A DNA stretch of 64,000 nt from Croceimicrobium sp965228705 (GTDB lineage Bacteria; Bacteroidota; Bacteroidia; Flavobacteriales; Schleiferiaceae). The stretch is from positions 1,426,001 through 1,490,000 of the forward strand of contig NZ_OZ245832.1 of the NCBI RefSeq assembly GCF_965228705.1, in the 5' to 3' direction. The position numbers and the translations under genes are program-made. The notes under the pieces are model-generated. The model saw only the letters and a list, made by a program, of their open reading frames with translations, was not told where the DNA came from and ran no database searches. Shown one piece after another: positions 17,470 to 26,901 of this stretch (position 1 is the first letter of the stretch; each line of letters begins with the position of its first letter).

Positions 17470-17823
17470 ATGAAAAAATTAGGATTGCTGGGCTTACTTG
17501 CCTTAGTAGCTTGTCAAAATAATTCCGAAAACAGCGATAGTGAGGCTTCAGCCAATACGAAAAGCTACCCCAGCTACGAGCAAATGGAGGTTGAATTAAA
17601 TGATCAGGTTGTATATGGTGTGATCGTAAAGGATTCAGCAGGTGCTAAGCTCAATCGTGGTTATGCCATTACTTTCAAATTAAGAGATAAGGTTTGGTAC
17701 GATACTGTATTTCTGGAGATGTCAACCGGTGAAGTAGCGCAAAGCGAGTCTGTTTTTGCTGAAGCGATTGTAGATGATATGGGAGGCGCTCAATTTGAGG
17801 TAACAACTTTCGAGGTTCAATAA
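17470..17823 (+). CDS. Small lipoprotein of unknown function
   Basis: I place the start at the ATG at 17470, which yields a lipoprotein signal (MKKLGLLGLLALVACQN). An upstream in-frame start would read through the promoter-like element and lacks a signal. The mature part is about 100 residues, Ser/Asn-rich at first, then a beta-rich domain (VELNDQVVYGVIVKDSAGA, YAITFKLRDKVWYDTVF). No known family recognised. It is followed 1 nt later by the THUMP methyltransferase gene. Confidence 0.6.
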   Translation: MKKLGLLGLLALVACQNNSENSDSEASANTKSYPSYEQMEVELNDQVVYGVIVKDSAGAKLNRGYAITFKLRDKVWYDTVFLEMSTGEVAQSESVFAEAIVDDMGGAQFEVTTFEVQ

Positions 17824-17824
17824 T

Positions 17825-18985
17825 TTGAAGGATTCCAATTTACAGATCGTCATTAAAACCCTCCCCGGACTGGAACGGGTATTGGCGCGTGAGGTTCGAC
17901 AATTAGGCGGACGTGAGGTGCAAGAAATTCGTCGCGGTATTGTATGCAAAGGCGATATAGGTTTTGTCTTTAAGTGTAATCTCTGGCTGCGCACCGCCCT
18001 GCGAGTTTTGGTTCAACTGGATCGCTTTCAGGTACGGGATGAAAAATACCTGTATAAAAAGGTCTATGAGACACCCTGGGAGAAATATTTTGATGTTGAT
18101 AAAACGCTGGCCATAGATGCCACAGTGCATAGCGATCGTTTTCGCAACAGCCTCTTAGTGGCGCAAAAAACCAAGGATGGCATCGTAGACCGTTTTCGCG
18201 ATCAAAGTGGCAAGCGCCCTTCCGTAGATTTAAAGAATCCGGATATCCGCATTAATGTGCATATCCAAAATCACTTCTGTACTCTTTCCCTGGATAGCAG
18301 TGGCGAATCACTACATAAAAGAGGCTACCGGGTAGAAGTGGATAAAGCTCCACTCAGCGAAGTATTGGCAGCGGGAATATTGGCTTTAATGGATTGGCAG
18401 GGTAAGGGTCCCCTACTCGATCCTATGTGCGGATCCGGGACTTTCTTAACGGAAGCCGCTCTATTTGCTTCCAATGTGCCGGTAAATGTGTTCCGCAAAC
18501 AATTCTCCTTTCAAAATTGGAAGGAATATGATGCTGAGCTTTTCGATACCATTTTCGAATCTTCGATGAAGAAGGAAAATCGTGACTTGCCTCCGATCTA
18601 TGGTTTTGATATCGATCCTCAAATTGGGGCAAAAGCGCGAAGGAATGTGAAAAACGCCCTGATGGAGGACGTGATCAAAGTGCAAAAGCGCAATTTCCTC
18701 CATTGGCCTGAAGACGAAAAAGTAGCACCGGGTACAACTTTAATCATGAACCCACCATACGACCTTAAGCTAGAGGCTGATATCCCCGAATTGTATAAGG
18801 GTATTGGGGATAGCTTAAAACAGCATTTTAGTGGCTGTACTGCCTGGGTGTTTACTGCTTCCGCGGAAGGCCTCAAACATTTAGGATTGAAGCCCACTAA
18901 AAAAATTCAGCTTAAAAACGCTAAGCTCGACAGTTGGTTAGTGCGTTACGACCTCTACGAAGGATCCAAAAAAGCGGGCAGTTAG
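17825..18985 (+). CDS. THUMP-domain class I SAM-dependent RNA methyltransferase (RlmL/Trm14-like)
   Basis: 386 residues starting at a TTG codon 1 nt after the lipoprotein stop; no ATG exists in the N-terminal part, and residue 2 onward (KDSNLQIVIKTLPGLERVLAREVR) is the expected front of this family. Ferredoxin-like and THUMP regions fill about 1-160. The methyltransferase follows with motif I DPMCGSGTFLTEAAL (about 200-214) and the catalytic MNPPYDLKL (about 308-316), the N-P-P-Y of N2-guanine or N6-adenine methylation. The likely substrate is guanine in 23S rRNA, as for RlmL, or tRNA. It precedes priA by 3 nt. Confidence 0.88.
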   Translation: MKDSNLQIVIKTLPGLERVLAREVRQLGGREVQEIRRGIVCKGDIGFVFKCNLWLRTALRVLVQLDRFQVRDEKYLYKKVYETPWEKYFDVDKTLAIDATVHSDRFRNSLLVAQKTKDGIVDRFRDQSGKRPSVDLKNPDIRINVHIQNHFCTLSLDSSGESLHKRGYRVEVDKAPLSEVLAAGILALMDWQGKGPLLDPMCGSGTFLTEAALFASNVPVNVFRKQFSFQNWKEYDAELFDTIFESSMKKENRDLPPIYGFDIDPQIGAKARRNVKNALMEDVIKVQKRNFLHWPEDEKVAPGTTLIMNPPYDLKLEADIPELYKGIGDSLKQHFSGCTAWVFTASAEGLKHLGLKPTKKIQLKNAKLDSWLVRYDLYEGSKKAGS

Positions 18986-18988
18986 TTC

Positions 18989-21433
18989 ATGGAGCAATTT
19001 GCTGAAATCCTACTTCCACTGGCCTTACCAGTGAATTACACCTATCGCATCCCCCCGGGATTAAGAGATATTGTAAAGGTGGGAATGCGGGTTATTGTAC
19101 CGCTCGGCAAACGAAAACTCTATACCGGACTGGTAAAGGAAATCCATCAGCGCAAGCCTAAAGACTTCGAAGTCAAGGATATTTTAGATGCTGAGGATGC
19201 CTCCCCAATTATAGCCAGTCCTCAGATTGAATTCTGGGAATGGTTGGCCCAATACTACCTCTGCAGTGAGGGTGAGGTTATGAATGCTGCTCTCCCCGGA
19301 GGTTTAAAGCTGGAAAGCGAGATGGTGATTCAGCGCAATCTGGCCAAGGAGATTATTGACTCCGAACTCAATGATGCCGAATTCTTGATTGTTGAAGCTC
19401 TAGAACAACAAGATCGCTTAAGCATTAAGGAAATCGCCGAAATCACCTGTTTTGCCAATCCGCTCTTTACCATAAAAGAATTGCTCTCTAAGGCCTACGT
19501 GGTTTTAGAAGAAGAACTCAAAGGGGGCTACAAACCGCGACAAGTTCGATTGGTAAAAGCTGGTTCGGAATTAAATGAGGAGGATGTTAGTGCTGCTTTC
19601 GATGGCCTGGGTAATGCCGCCAAGCAAAGGGAACTATTATTGGGCTTTTTCCAATATCGCAATGAAAGAGGCGAAGTAACAGCGGCCTTGCTTCTGAAAC
19701 GTTGCAAAGCCAGTGATGGCAGTTTAAAGTCTTTAGAATCTAAAGGACTACTCGAAATTTTCTATGATGACCCATTTCGGCATCAACATAGCGAAGACCC
19801 TAGTGCCAGTGGCCTTTTCCCTCTGAATGAAAGTCAGCAAAAGGCTTTTGACGACATTCTCAATCATTGGGAACAACCCGTATTACTGCATGGCGTAACC
19901 TCCTCTGGAAAAACGGAGGTCTATACCCATTTGATGGCCGAGGTCTTAAAGCAAGGGCGACAGGTATTGTATCTGGTTCCTGAAATTGCGCTAACCACCC
20001 AATTAATTCAAAGGTTGGAACGCTTTTTTGGCGAAGATCTTTTGGTTTACCATTCGCGCTACAGCGATAGAGAAAGGGTAGAAACCTGGCTCAAGCTCTT
20101 CCGTAAGGATGATAAGCCGGCTTTGGTAATTGGGGCTCGTAGTAGCATTTTCCTGCCCTTTCAAAATCTGGGCCTGGTGATTGTAGATGAGGAGCATGAA
20201 AACAGCTACAAGCAATATGAGCCTGCTCCTCGCTATCATGCCCGCGATGCCGCCCTGGTATTGGCTCAGCAACAAAATGCGCATGTGATATTAGGCAGTG
20301 CTACCCCGGCCTACGAAAGTTATTTCAATGCCCGTAAAGGCAAATACCACCTAGTAGAAATGAAGGAGCGCTACGGCGCTATTGCCTTACCTGAAATCCG
20401 TCCTATTAACCTGCGGGAATTGCGCAAACGCAAACAGATGCGTGGCTATTTTGCCCCCGAACTCGTGGAGGAGATTGAAAGGCAAATGAAAAAGGGGAAA
20501 CAGATTATTCTCTTTCAAAACCGACGAGGCTTTTCCACCTTTTTGCAATGCGATACCTGTGGCCATGTAATGCAATGCCGCAATTGCGATATCAGCCTTA
20601 CCTACCACAAACATCGTCACCAATTGCGCTGCCATGTTTGTGGCTATAATACCCCGCCTCCCCGCAGCTGCCCGGCATGTAAAAGTCAGCAGGTACGAAG
20701 CCTGGGCTTTGGTACTGAAAAGTTGGAAGATGAACTGCAATTGATGTTCCCGGATGCGCGAATTCAACGCATGGACCTGGATACCACCCGCAAGAAAAAG
20801 GCTTATGAAAATATCCTGCAAAGCTTTGAAGATGGCGATACCGATATATTAGTAGGCACCCAAATGGTTACTAAAGGCCTCGACTTTGGCAATGTGGGTT
20901 TGGTAGGCATCATGAATGCCGATTCCCAAATCTTCTTCCCCGATTTTCGTGCCCACGAAAAGGCCTTTCAAATGTTGGCTCAAGTGGCCGGAAGAGCGGG
21001 TCGTAAAGGCGAAAGAGGTTTGGTATTAATCCAAAGCTCCAGCCCCGACCATGAAGTTATTCATGATGTAATTGGCAATCGCTATCGCTCCGGCTATGAA
21101 AGAGAAATGCAAGAGCGTTTGGAATACCATTATCCTCCTTTCTACCGTCTAATCCGGATTAGCTTAAAACATCGCAAAAGGGAAGTTTTAGAAGAAAGAG
21201 CAGTATTGTATGGCCAGGAATTAAAGGCTTTATTGGGTCGCAGAGTGTATGGACCGGAATATCCCCTAGCCAATCGCTTACGCGGGATGTATCAAATGGA
21301 AATCTTGCTAAAACTGGAAAGTAAGTTAAGCTTAAAGGCGGTAAAACAGGCACTATTAGAAACCAGTGATGCCTTTCAGCAAAAACATAAAAGTAGCCCG
21401 CTACGCATCATTTTTGATGTAGACCCATTCTAA
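18989..21433 (+). CDS. priA: Primosomal protein N' / replication restart helicase PriA
   Basis: 814 residues. The N-terminal 3'-DNA-binding domain begins FAEILLPLALPVNYTYRIP. Walker A is HGVTSSGKTEVY (about 304-315) and the DEAH-like box is VDEEH. The zinc-binding module has four paired cysteines (CDTCGHVMQCRNC then CHVCGYNTPPPRSCPAC). Helicase motifs V-VI are GTQMVTKGLDFGNV and QVAGRAGRKGERG. It reloads the replicative helicase at stalled forks. It follows a THUMP methyltransferase gene closely and its stop interlocks with that of the convergent gene on the tetranucleotide CTAA. Confidence 0.96.
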   Translation: MEQFAEILLPLALPVNYTYRIPPGLRDIVKVGMRVIVPLGKRKLYTGLVKEIHQRKPKDFEVKDILDAEDASPIIASPQIEFWEWLAQYYLCSEGEVMNAALPGGLKLESEMVIQRNLAKEIIDSELNDAEFLIVEALEQQDRLSIKEIAEITCFANPLFTIKELLSKAYVVLEEELKGGYKPRQVRLVKAGSELNEEDVSAAFDGLGNAAKQRELLLGFFQYRNERGEVTAALLLKRCKASDGSLKSLESKGLLEIFYDDPFRHQHSEDPSASGLFPLNESQQKAFDDILNHWEQPVLLHGVTSSGKTEVYTHLMAEVLKQGRQVLYLVPEIALTTQLIQRLERFFGEDLLVYHSRYSDRERVETWLKLFRKDDKPALVIGARSSIFLPFQNLGLVIVDEEHENSYKQYEPAPRYHARDAALVLAQQQNAHVILGSATPAYESYFNARKGKYHLVEMKERYGAIALPEIRPINLRELRKRKQMRGYFAPELVEEIERQMKKGKQIILFQNRRGFSTFLQCDTCGHVMQCRNCDISLTYHKHRHQLRCHVCGYNTPPPRSCPACKSQQVRSLGFGTEKLEDELQLMFPDARIQRMDLDTTRKKKAYENILQSFEDGDTDILVGTQMVTKGLDFGNVGLVGIMNADSQIFFPDFRAHEKAFQMLAQVAGRAGRKGERGLVLIQSSSPDHEVIHDVIGNRYRSGYEREMQERLEYHYPPFYRLIRISLKHRKREVLEERAVLYGQELKALLGRRVYGPEYPLANRLRGMYQMEILLKLESKLSLKAVKQALLETSDAFQQKHKSSPLRIIFDVDPF

Positions 21434-22089
21434 GCTTTACGAGCAATTATCCCCAGGAGAATTAAGCCTTGTGCCAGGCCATAGGTGAGCATAATAATAA
21501 AGCGGTTGTGCCAATGCTCATCCAAGGCGCCACCAAATTTCGACCAGGCAATCCACCAATCAGAGAAGATAAAAAGGGCGATGCCCAATAAAGGCCAAAT
21601 ACTAATTTTCTGAGCCTGCCAGGCCATTGCACTTAAAATAAAGTGCAAGCTTAAAAGTCCAAAATATCCATAGATTGGAATGCTTAATTCCTCTGGCAAG
21701 ATCACTAATTGCAATAAGGCGTACATAGCAGCCAGGGCCAGTACTAAAGCAATTACGAAAGCTTGCCATTTTAATCCTGTACCCTGTTTTAAGTACCAAT
21801 AACTATAGGCAATATGGGCCAGGGCAAAGGCCCCCATCCCTATTAAAAAGGCCGGTCCTTGCTGAAACATTAAGGCCACATCACCAAAGAGTGAGAATAC
21901 CAAAGCCGGAATCAAGGGCATTAAAAAACCGGCTCCTTCCCGAATTTTACTGAAAGCGAATAAAAGTAAGCTTACTAAAATCAAGGGTTTGCTAAGCCAT
22001 AACATCTGACCTTCATCACCACGATATACTACCGCCAAATGAAAGAGAATAATCGCTCCGTAGATCTTGATGAAATCACGAACCTTCAT
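21430..22089 (-). CDS. YhhN/TMEM86 family lysoplasmalogenase-like membrane protein
   Basis: 219 residues with about eight short hydrophobic helices. The acidic membrane motifs of the family are visible: LFSFFGD-like LVFSLFGDVALMF (about 64-76), GMGAFALAHIAYSYWY (about 84-99) and the later FIFSDWWIAWSKF. Members hydrolyse the vinyl-ether bond of lysoplasmalogens in animals; bacterial roles are less clear. It follows the M48 peptidase gene by 3 nt in an apparent two-gene operon. Confidence 0.8.
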   Translation of the reverse strand: MKVRDFIKIYGAIILFHLAVVYRGDEGQMLWLSKPLILVSLLLFAFSKIREGAGFLMPLIPALVFSLFGDVALMFQQGPAFLIGMGAFALAHIAYSYWYLKQGTGLKWQAFVIALVLALAAMYALLQLVILPEELSIPIYGYFGLLSLHFILSAMAWQAQKISIWPLLGIALFIFSDWWIAWSKFGGALDEHWHNRFIIMLTYGLAQGLILLGIIARKA

Positions 22090-22092
22090 TCG

Positions 22093-22899
22093 CTATTGAC
22101 CTTGCTGAGTTTGCAAGTAATACTTCATAGCCTCGCCCATATTGGCATTCAGGTCTTTGATTCGAGTGCTGTGAGAGGGGTGAGTAGACATAAACTCAGG
22201 GGGCTGATTACCGCCACTCTGAGCAGCCATACGCTCCCAAAACTTAGGTGCTTCGCGGGGATCATAGCCTGCCATTCCCATAAACACCAATCCCATTTTA
22301 TCGGCTTCACTTTCGTGCAAGCGACTAAAAGGTAGCATGGCACCATATTGTGAACCAATGCCATAGGCGGTCATGTATAAAGACTTGGTTTTCTCCGGTT
22401 GATCATTAATGGCAACTTGCAAGGCTACCCCTCCCATTTGCTGGATGAGACCTTGACTCATACGCTCCGAACCATGACTGGCGACGGCATGGGCAATTTC
22501 ATGTCCCATAACTACTGCAATACCGGCCTCATCCTGGCAAATTCCCATAATGCCCGTATAGAAAGCCACCTTTCCACCCGGCATACACCAAGCATTTGCT
22601 ACATTTTCATCGATCAAGGCAAATTCCCATTTAAAGTCCTTTACCATATCAGCATGCCCCTTTTGGCGGAGGTAGCGCTCCACTGCCGAAGCAATCTTCT
22701 GCCCTACGCGCTCCACCATTTGCGCTTGCGCTGTTCCTTTGATCACTTTTGATTGCGATAATACCTGCTGGTATTGATCAACTGCCATGGCATTCATTTG
22801 AGCTCCGGGAATTAAAGCTACCTGTTTACGCCCGGTTAGGGGAACGGTTTTACAAGCACCTATGGCAATTATTAAGGCGGTAAGAACAAGCTTTCTCAT
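22093..22899 (-). CDS. M48 family zinc metalloprotease, lipoprotein
   Basis: I place the start at the ATG at 22899, which gives a lipoprotein signal (MRKLVLTALIIAIGACK, Cys16); a more upstream start adds 18 residues without that property. The HEXXH motif is MGHEIAHAVASH (H133, E134, H137) and the third ligand lies in LHESEADKMGL. The length, about 268 residues, fits the LoiP/YcaL group of envelope quality-control proteases. It probably acts at the periplasmic face of the outer membrane. A lysoplasmalogenase-like gene follows it. Confidence 0.92.
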   Translation of the reverse strand: MRKLVLTALIIAIGACKTVPLTGRKQVALIPGAQMNAMAVDQYQQVLSQSKVIKGTAQAQMVERVGQKIASAVERYLRQKGHADMVKDFKWEFALIDENVANAWCMPGGKVAFYTGIMGICQDEAGIAVVMGHEIAHAVASHGSERMSQGLIQQMGGVALQVAINDQPEKTKSLYMTAYGIGSQYGAMLPFSRLHESEADKMGLVFMGMAGYDPREAPKFWERMAAQSGGNQPPEFMSTHPSHSTRIKDLNANMGEAMKYYLQTQQGQ

Positions 22900-23085
22900 A
22901 GCTGGGAATTTGATCGCAAAGAAAAACAATTTGACAGGAGAATTAAGCTCCACCTGAAAATATGACGGTAAAAAACTTTGCTACCAGACAAAAAGACACG
23001 CAATACCGAACTAAAGTCTTTAAATCCTTAAATGGCATTTCAATTGTTATTAGCAAAGGGAAGTCAACAGAAAAAATGAACTACA

Positions 23086-23523
23086 ATGAAAGTTATAAAA
23101 AGACAAAACGAAGCCCCTTTATTTGATCAATTATTCGATGGTTTCTTCCGTGATGAACCTTTACATTGGATGAATCGAAACTTTGTAAACCACCGTCAAG
23201 AATCTGTGAATATTTTGGAGAATGATGCGCAATTCGAAATTGAGCTTTTAGCTCCCGGATACCGCAAGGAAGATTTGCATATTGAGGTAGACGGCGATTT
23301 GCTGACCCTAAAGGCGGAGCGCAAAGAAAATAAGGAGGAAAAGGAAAGTAATTACTTACGTCGCGAGTTTCGCATCCACAACTTCGAACGTCAATTCCGT
23401 TTGCCAGAAGATCGAGTAAATGCCGAGGGAATTACCGCCCGCTTTGAAGATGGAATCTTACACCTAAGTGTTCCTAAAAAAGAAGAGACTAAAAAAGCCA
23501 GTCGCTTAATTGAGATTAATTAA
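23086..23523 (+). CDS. Small heat-shock protein (Hsp20/alpha-crystallin family)
   Basis: 145 residues with an alpha-crystallin domain from about 42 to 135. Landmarks are VNILENDAQFEIELLAPGY, DGDLLTLKAERKE, the FERQFRLPEDRV strand and the terminal GILHLSVPKKEE, with an I-x-I-like C-terminal ASRLIEIN. It is an ATP-independent holdase for unfolded proteins in the cytoplasm. The 130 nt upstream hold no perfect TAnnTTTG element, which would fit control by an alternative sigma factor, but I cannot name a site. Its end overlaps the convergent gene by 8 nt. Confidence 0.95.
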   Translation: MKVIKRQNEAPLFDQLFDGFFRDEPLHWMNRNFVNHRQESVNILENDAQFEIELLAPGYRKEDLHIEVDGDLLTLKAERKENKEEKESNYLRREFRIHNFERQFRLPEDRVNAEGITARFEDGILHLSVPKKEETKKASRLIEIN

Positions 23524-24202
23524 GCTCCTCAAGAAATAGATTTAACCGCAGAGTATCTATTTTATAAAAAGATAAGTTAATAGTGTCTTTTTCATCAAGC
23601 AATAGCTGGATATCATTCGTGGTATCCAGCTTTTTTATAGCACTAAAATGGTGTTTCTCATAATGCCCAAACGGTTCAATAATGGTAAGGGCGGCTTTAT
23701 CGAAAGCCACACCACTACTTAATGCCGAATACGACAATATCCCAAATAATACCAGACCCACTCCGTATTGTAAGTACCTAAAAGTGCCAAAACTCTGATA
23801 GCCCTGCACGAGTTCTTGCAATTCCTCCAGGTAAAAGCTTAAACCATCTCTCTGAAGTTTACGATTCAGCCGAAAGGCAACAAGCGAACCCACTAATAAT
23901 CCTCCTAAAATAGCTGCTTGCCAATAGGCCGAGTTCTTTAGAGGGAAATACAGAGCAAAGGACTGAGGACTTAGAAAGTCACTCCCATTCAGCCAAACCA
24001 AGAAGTAGAATATTCCGGTTCCGAAGATCACGATGAAAAGTAATAACAACTGGAAGTATCGTACTCTAAATCGCTTCAGTGCTCTTAGTGATTCCGGAGA
24101 AAAACGCTCCATCTCCGTTTTCTTAGGCAGAAATCGTTTTATCGCACCCCGGAATAGGATGAATAATAGTAAGAGCGTTACTAATTCGAATAGCAGTTTC
24201 AT
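23516..24202 (-). CDS. Integral membrane protein of unknown function
   Basis: 228 residues. Hydrophobic helices lie at about 4-20, 48-70, 92-110 and 145-165, and a C-terminal cytoplasmic or periplasmic beta-rich tail (about 172-228) reads ALTIIEPFGHYEKHHFSAIKK. The tail, with short strands and a final helix (DTLRLNLFLEELN), looks like a PH-type fold set behind helices, as in several Bacteroidota membrane proteins; a similar layout is seen at 45803-46309. Family not recognised. It overlaps the pseudouridine synthase gene by 4 nt and is probably translated with it. Confidence 0.6.
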   Translation of the reverse strand: MKLLFELVTLLLLFILFRGAIKRFLPKKTEMERFSPESLRALKRFRVRYFQLLLLFIVIFGTGIFYFLVWLNGSDFLSPQSFALYFPLKNSAYWQAAILGGLLVGSLVAFRLNRKLQRDGLSFYLEELQELVQGYQSFGTFRYLQYGVGLVLFGILSYSALSSGVAFDKAALTIIEPFGHYEKHHFSAIKKLDTTNDIQLLLDEKDTINLSFYKIDTLRLNLFLEELN

Positions 24203-24894
24203 GCAATGATCTTAGGGTTAAAGATACGCCAAATCGCATCTTCCCCAGGATTTGCTGCCACCAGATCAATATTTTCTCCACCTACCGGATGCTCAAACTG
24301 AATGCACCCGGCATGTAAACTAATACTCGCATCGTGATTAGAGCGATCAAAGCCATATTTCAAATCGCCCTTAATGGGGCATCCAATCGCAGCTAATTGC
24401 GCTCGTATTTGATGGTGACGACCGGTATGCAATTCCACTTCCAGCAGAAAATAGCGTTGCGAATCAGCTATAAGCTTATAGGTCAATTCTGCTTTCTTCG
24501 CATTTTTATCGCTGGCAGGTCGAGGATAGGATTTGTTGTTTTTTGCTTCTTTCTTTAGATAATGCACCAAATGGCCTTCTGGCGGATCCGGCTTATGCTG
24601 AACAATTGCATAATAGATCTTACGCACTTCCCGCTTTTCAAAAATCTTGTTCATGCGACTCAAGGCCTTACTGGTTTTCGCAAAAACCACAATGCCCGAG
24701 GTAGGTCGATCTAATCGATGGACCAATCCACAAAAAACATTTCCCGGCTTATTGTAAGTATCTCGAATATAATCCCGCACCTTTTCCAGTAGAGGCTTAT
24801 CTCCGGTAAAATCGCCCTGAACCAATTCGCCCGCGAGCTTATTTACAATAATCAGATGATTGTCTTCGAATAAAATGCGCTCATTTATGGGCAC
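24199..24894 (-). CDS. RluA family pseudouridine synthase
   Basis: 231 residues. The catalytic aspartate is D62 in GLVHRLDRPTSGIVVFAKT, the RluA signature. Other family segments are the KIYYAIV strand, LLEVELHTGRHHQIRAQLA and the CPIKGDLKYG motif. There is no S4 domain, so it is the short form acting on rRNA or tRNA uridines. The start is a GTG whose G is also the last base of the panB stop (TAGTG), which implies translational coupling. Confidence 0.9.
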   Translation of the reverse strand: MPINERILFEDNHLIIVNKLAGELVQGDFTGDKPLLEKVRDYIRDTYNKPGNVFCGLVHRLDRPTSGIVVFAKTSKALSRMNKIFEKREVRKIYYAIVQHKPDPPEGHLVHYLKKEAKNNKSYPRPASDKNAKKAELTYKLIADSQRYFLLEVELHTGRHHQIRAQLAAIGCPIKGDLKYGFDRSNHDASISLHAGCIQFEHPVGGENIDLVAANPGEDAIWRIFNPKIIA

Positions 24895-25712
24895 TAATAC
24901 TGCTCTTTATCGTTAGGAAAGTCGTGGCTCTTCACATCGTGTACATAGGATTGTACAGCTCCCGTGATATCTGCATAAAGGTCTAAATAGCGACGTAAAA
25001 AGCGAGGATTAAACTCATGCGTCATGCCCAACATATCATGTAAAACCAGCACTTGACCATCCACACCTGCTCCGGCACCAATGCCAATTACGGGTATGTT
25101 TAGTTCCTGTGCTACCCGCTCTGCTAAATCCGCTGGGATCTTCTCCAATACCAAAGCAAAGCAACCGGCTTCTTCTAAGGCTTTTGCATCGCTGATCAAT
25201 TTTTCAGCTTCTGCTTCCTGACGAGCACGAACGGTATAAGTACCAAATTTATAGATGCTTTGCGGAGTTAAACCCAAGTGCCCCATCACCGGAATACCGG
25301 CAGTAAGAATACGCTCTATGGACTCAATAATCTCTACTCCTCCTTCAAGTTTCACAGCATGCCCACCACTTTCTTTCATAATACGGATGGCTGAACCTAA
25401 AGCTTCTTTGGAGTTTCCTTGATAAGAGCCAAAAGGTAAATCTACCACAACCAAAGCCCGGTCTACGGCACGCACCACACTAGAAGCATGGTAAATCATT
25501 TGATCCAGAGTAATCGGCAATGTGGTTTCGTGACCAGCCATTACATTCGAGGCGCTATCCCCTACTAAAATCACATCAATACCGGCTTTATCAACAATTC
25601 CTGCCAAGGTAAAATCGTAAGCAGTTAGCATGGAGATCTTCTCTCCCTGACGTTTCATTTCCTGAACTGAGTTGGTGGTAACCTTCTTAAAGTCTGAGCT
25701 TGCTACGGACAT
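24894..25712 (-). CDS. panB: 3-methyl-2-oxobutanoate hydroxymethyltransferase
   Basis: I start at the ATG at 25712 (MSVASSDFKKV) rather than 7 codons upstream, giving 272 residues. It transfers a hydroxymethyl group from methylene-tetrahydrofolate to alpha-ketoisovalerate, the first committed step of pantothenate and CoA synthesis, in the cytoplasm. Visible motifs are MLTAYDFTLAGIVDKAGID, ILVGDSASNVMAGHETTLP, VVDLPFGSYQ, VKLEGG, MGHLGLTPQS and IGIGAGAGVDGQVLVLHDMLG. Sequence agreement along the whole length is strong. It leads an operon with a pseudouridine synthase and a membrane protein. Confidence 0.97.
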   Translation of the reverse strand: MSVASSDFKKVTTNSVQEMKRQGEKISMLTAYDFTLAGIVDKAGIDVILVGDSASNVMAGHETTLPITLDQMIYHASSVVRAVDRALVVVDLPFGSYQGNSKEALGSAIRIMKESGGHAVKLEGGVEIIESIERILTAGIPVMGHLGLTPQSIYKFGTYTVRARQEAEAEKLISDAKALEEAGCFALVLEKIPADLAERVAQELNIPVIGIGAGAGVDGQVLVLHDMLGMTHEFNPRFLRRYLDLYADITGAVQSYVHDVKSHDFPNDKEQY

Positions 25713-25730
25713 ATTAATTAATTGTGAATG

Positions 25731-25746
25731 CAAATTTATACTTTTG
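25731..25746. promoter_or_regulatory. Back-to-back divergent -7 elements between panB and the DUF4249 gene
   Basis: On the minus strand the complement of 25731-25738 is TAAATTTG; on the plus strand 25739-25746 is TACTTTTG. Both are perfect TAnnTTTG and touch each other. -33 elements at normal distance are not clear on either side. Confidence 0.4.
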
Positions 25747-25787
25747 AGGCGTGTGGCTTTTGACCCACAAATCTTTTACTCTGTAAC

Positions 25788-26855
25788 ATGAAGAAATTTT
25801 TAGCTGCCTTAGGTTCCTTGATTTTGTTATCCGCCTGTGATAATGAAATTGACATCAATGCCGAATACAAGGATATGACCATCATGTATGGCATGCTGAA
25901 CCCCGTATTGGATACCAATTATGTGCGTATCCAGAGAGGTTATTTAGGTGACGACCCAGCCAGCGCATCATTTGGAATAAGTGATTCTCTCTATTACGAC
26001 TCCACCGAAATTGATGTTTTTATCCGCGAATACAATCCGGGGGCAACAACTTTTAATCAAGAGGTAGAATTAATTTGGGATAACAGTATTCCTTTAGACA
26101 GTGGCATCTATACGGATGAAGGTTATCATTTATACCGAATCCCCAGCAACTTCCCTATTCAGAGCAGCCGGGAATATGAAATTGTTGTAAATCGCGCCGA
26201 CGGAAGCGTAGCCAGTGCCCGAACCGGTATTGTTGGCAGTATAAATATCACCCGCCCGCTGCCTATTATCACCGCTCGTTATTTCGATGGACGCTTGCAA
26301 TTTAATGTACGTCAAAATACCGATGGTAATGATCCGGAGGCCACTGAGAAAATGATTGCCTATCAGCCTATCCTATATTTCCACTATAAAGAATACAACA
26401 AAACAACGGGTAGCGAAGAGTTTAAAACCGAAACCATCCGCTTGCCCCTGGAGGAAAATCCCTTCGATCAAATTGACATTCTCTTCAGTGGCAATGAACT
26501 CTACTCTGCCCTGGCCGCCCGTATTGAAGAAGACCCTTCAAAGAACATTTTGCGCTTTTTCATCGGGATGGATGTAGAGATTATTGGTGCCTCGGAGGAG
26601 TTAATGACCTTCATCGAATTGAGCAAACCCTCTACCGGAGTAAACCAAAACCGCCCGCAATATGAGCAGGTAATCAATGGAACCGGTATTGTAAGCTCTC
26701 GTACCCTGGCCCGTCGAAATGATTGTCGCCTGCAACAAAGTATCTATGATCGCTTGTTGGAAAATGGGACAGTTTGCGACTTAAACTTCGCTCGTGTAGA
26801 ATTAGGCGGTACTGACACCTGTTACTGTATCGATAATCAAAAAGTTTGTTTTTAA
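25788..26855 (+). CDS. DUF4249 family lipoprotein
   Basis: 355 residues with a lipoprotein signal (MKKFLAALGSLILLSACDN, Cys17). The early MTIMYGMLNPVLDTNYVRIQRGYLGD is the hallmark of DUF4249, a Bacteroidota surface lipoprotein family usually encoded next to a TonB-dependent receptor. The mid-region is beta-sandwich-like. The last 50 residues carry four cysteines (NDCRLQQ, TVCDLNF, TCYCIDN, KVC) that may form disulfides. No receptor partner is adjacent here, so it is an orphan copy. It ends at a strong terminator. Confidence 0.8.
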   Translation: MKKFLAALGSLILLSACDNEIDINAEYKDMTIMYGMLNPVLDTNYVRIQRGYLGDDPASASFGISDSLYYDSTEIDVFIREYNPGATTFNQEVELIWDNSIPLDSGIYTDEGYHLYRIPSNFPIQSSREYEIVVNRADGSVASARTGIVGSINITRPLPIITARYFDGRLQFNVRQNTDGNDPEATEKMIAYQPILYFHYKEYNKTTGSEEFKTETIRLPLEENPFDQIDILFSGNELYSALAARIEEDPSKNILRFFIGMDVEIIGASEELMTFIELSKPSTGVNQNRPQYEQVINGTGIVSSRTLARRNDCRLQQSIYDRLLENGTVCDLNFARVELGGTDTCYCIDNQKVCF

Positions 26856-26901
26856 CTGACAGAGCGGCACGAACAACTCAAATAGTCAGTCAAAATCTAC
26901 G

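Noticed and set aside
20387..20821. Minus-strand frame of 144 codons inside priA
   Set aside because: The helicase and zinc-motif region of priA explains the sequence; the antisense frame has no family features.
23050..23085. ATG at 23075 as an alternative start for Hsp20
   Set aside because: It is in another frame from the alpha-crystallin domain and the ATG at 23086 gives the normal N-terminus.
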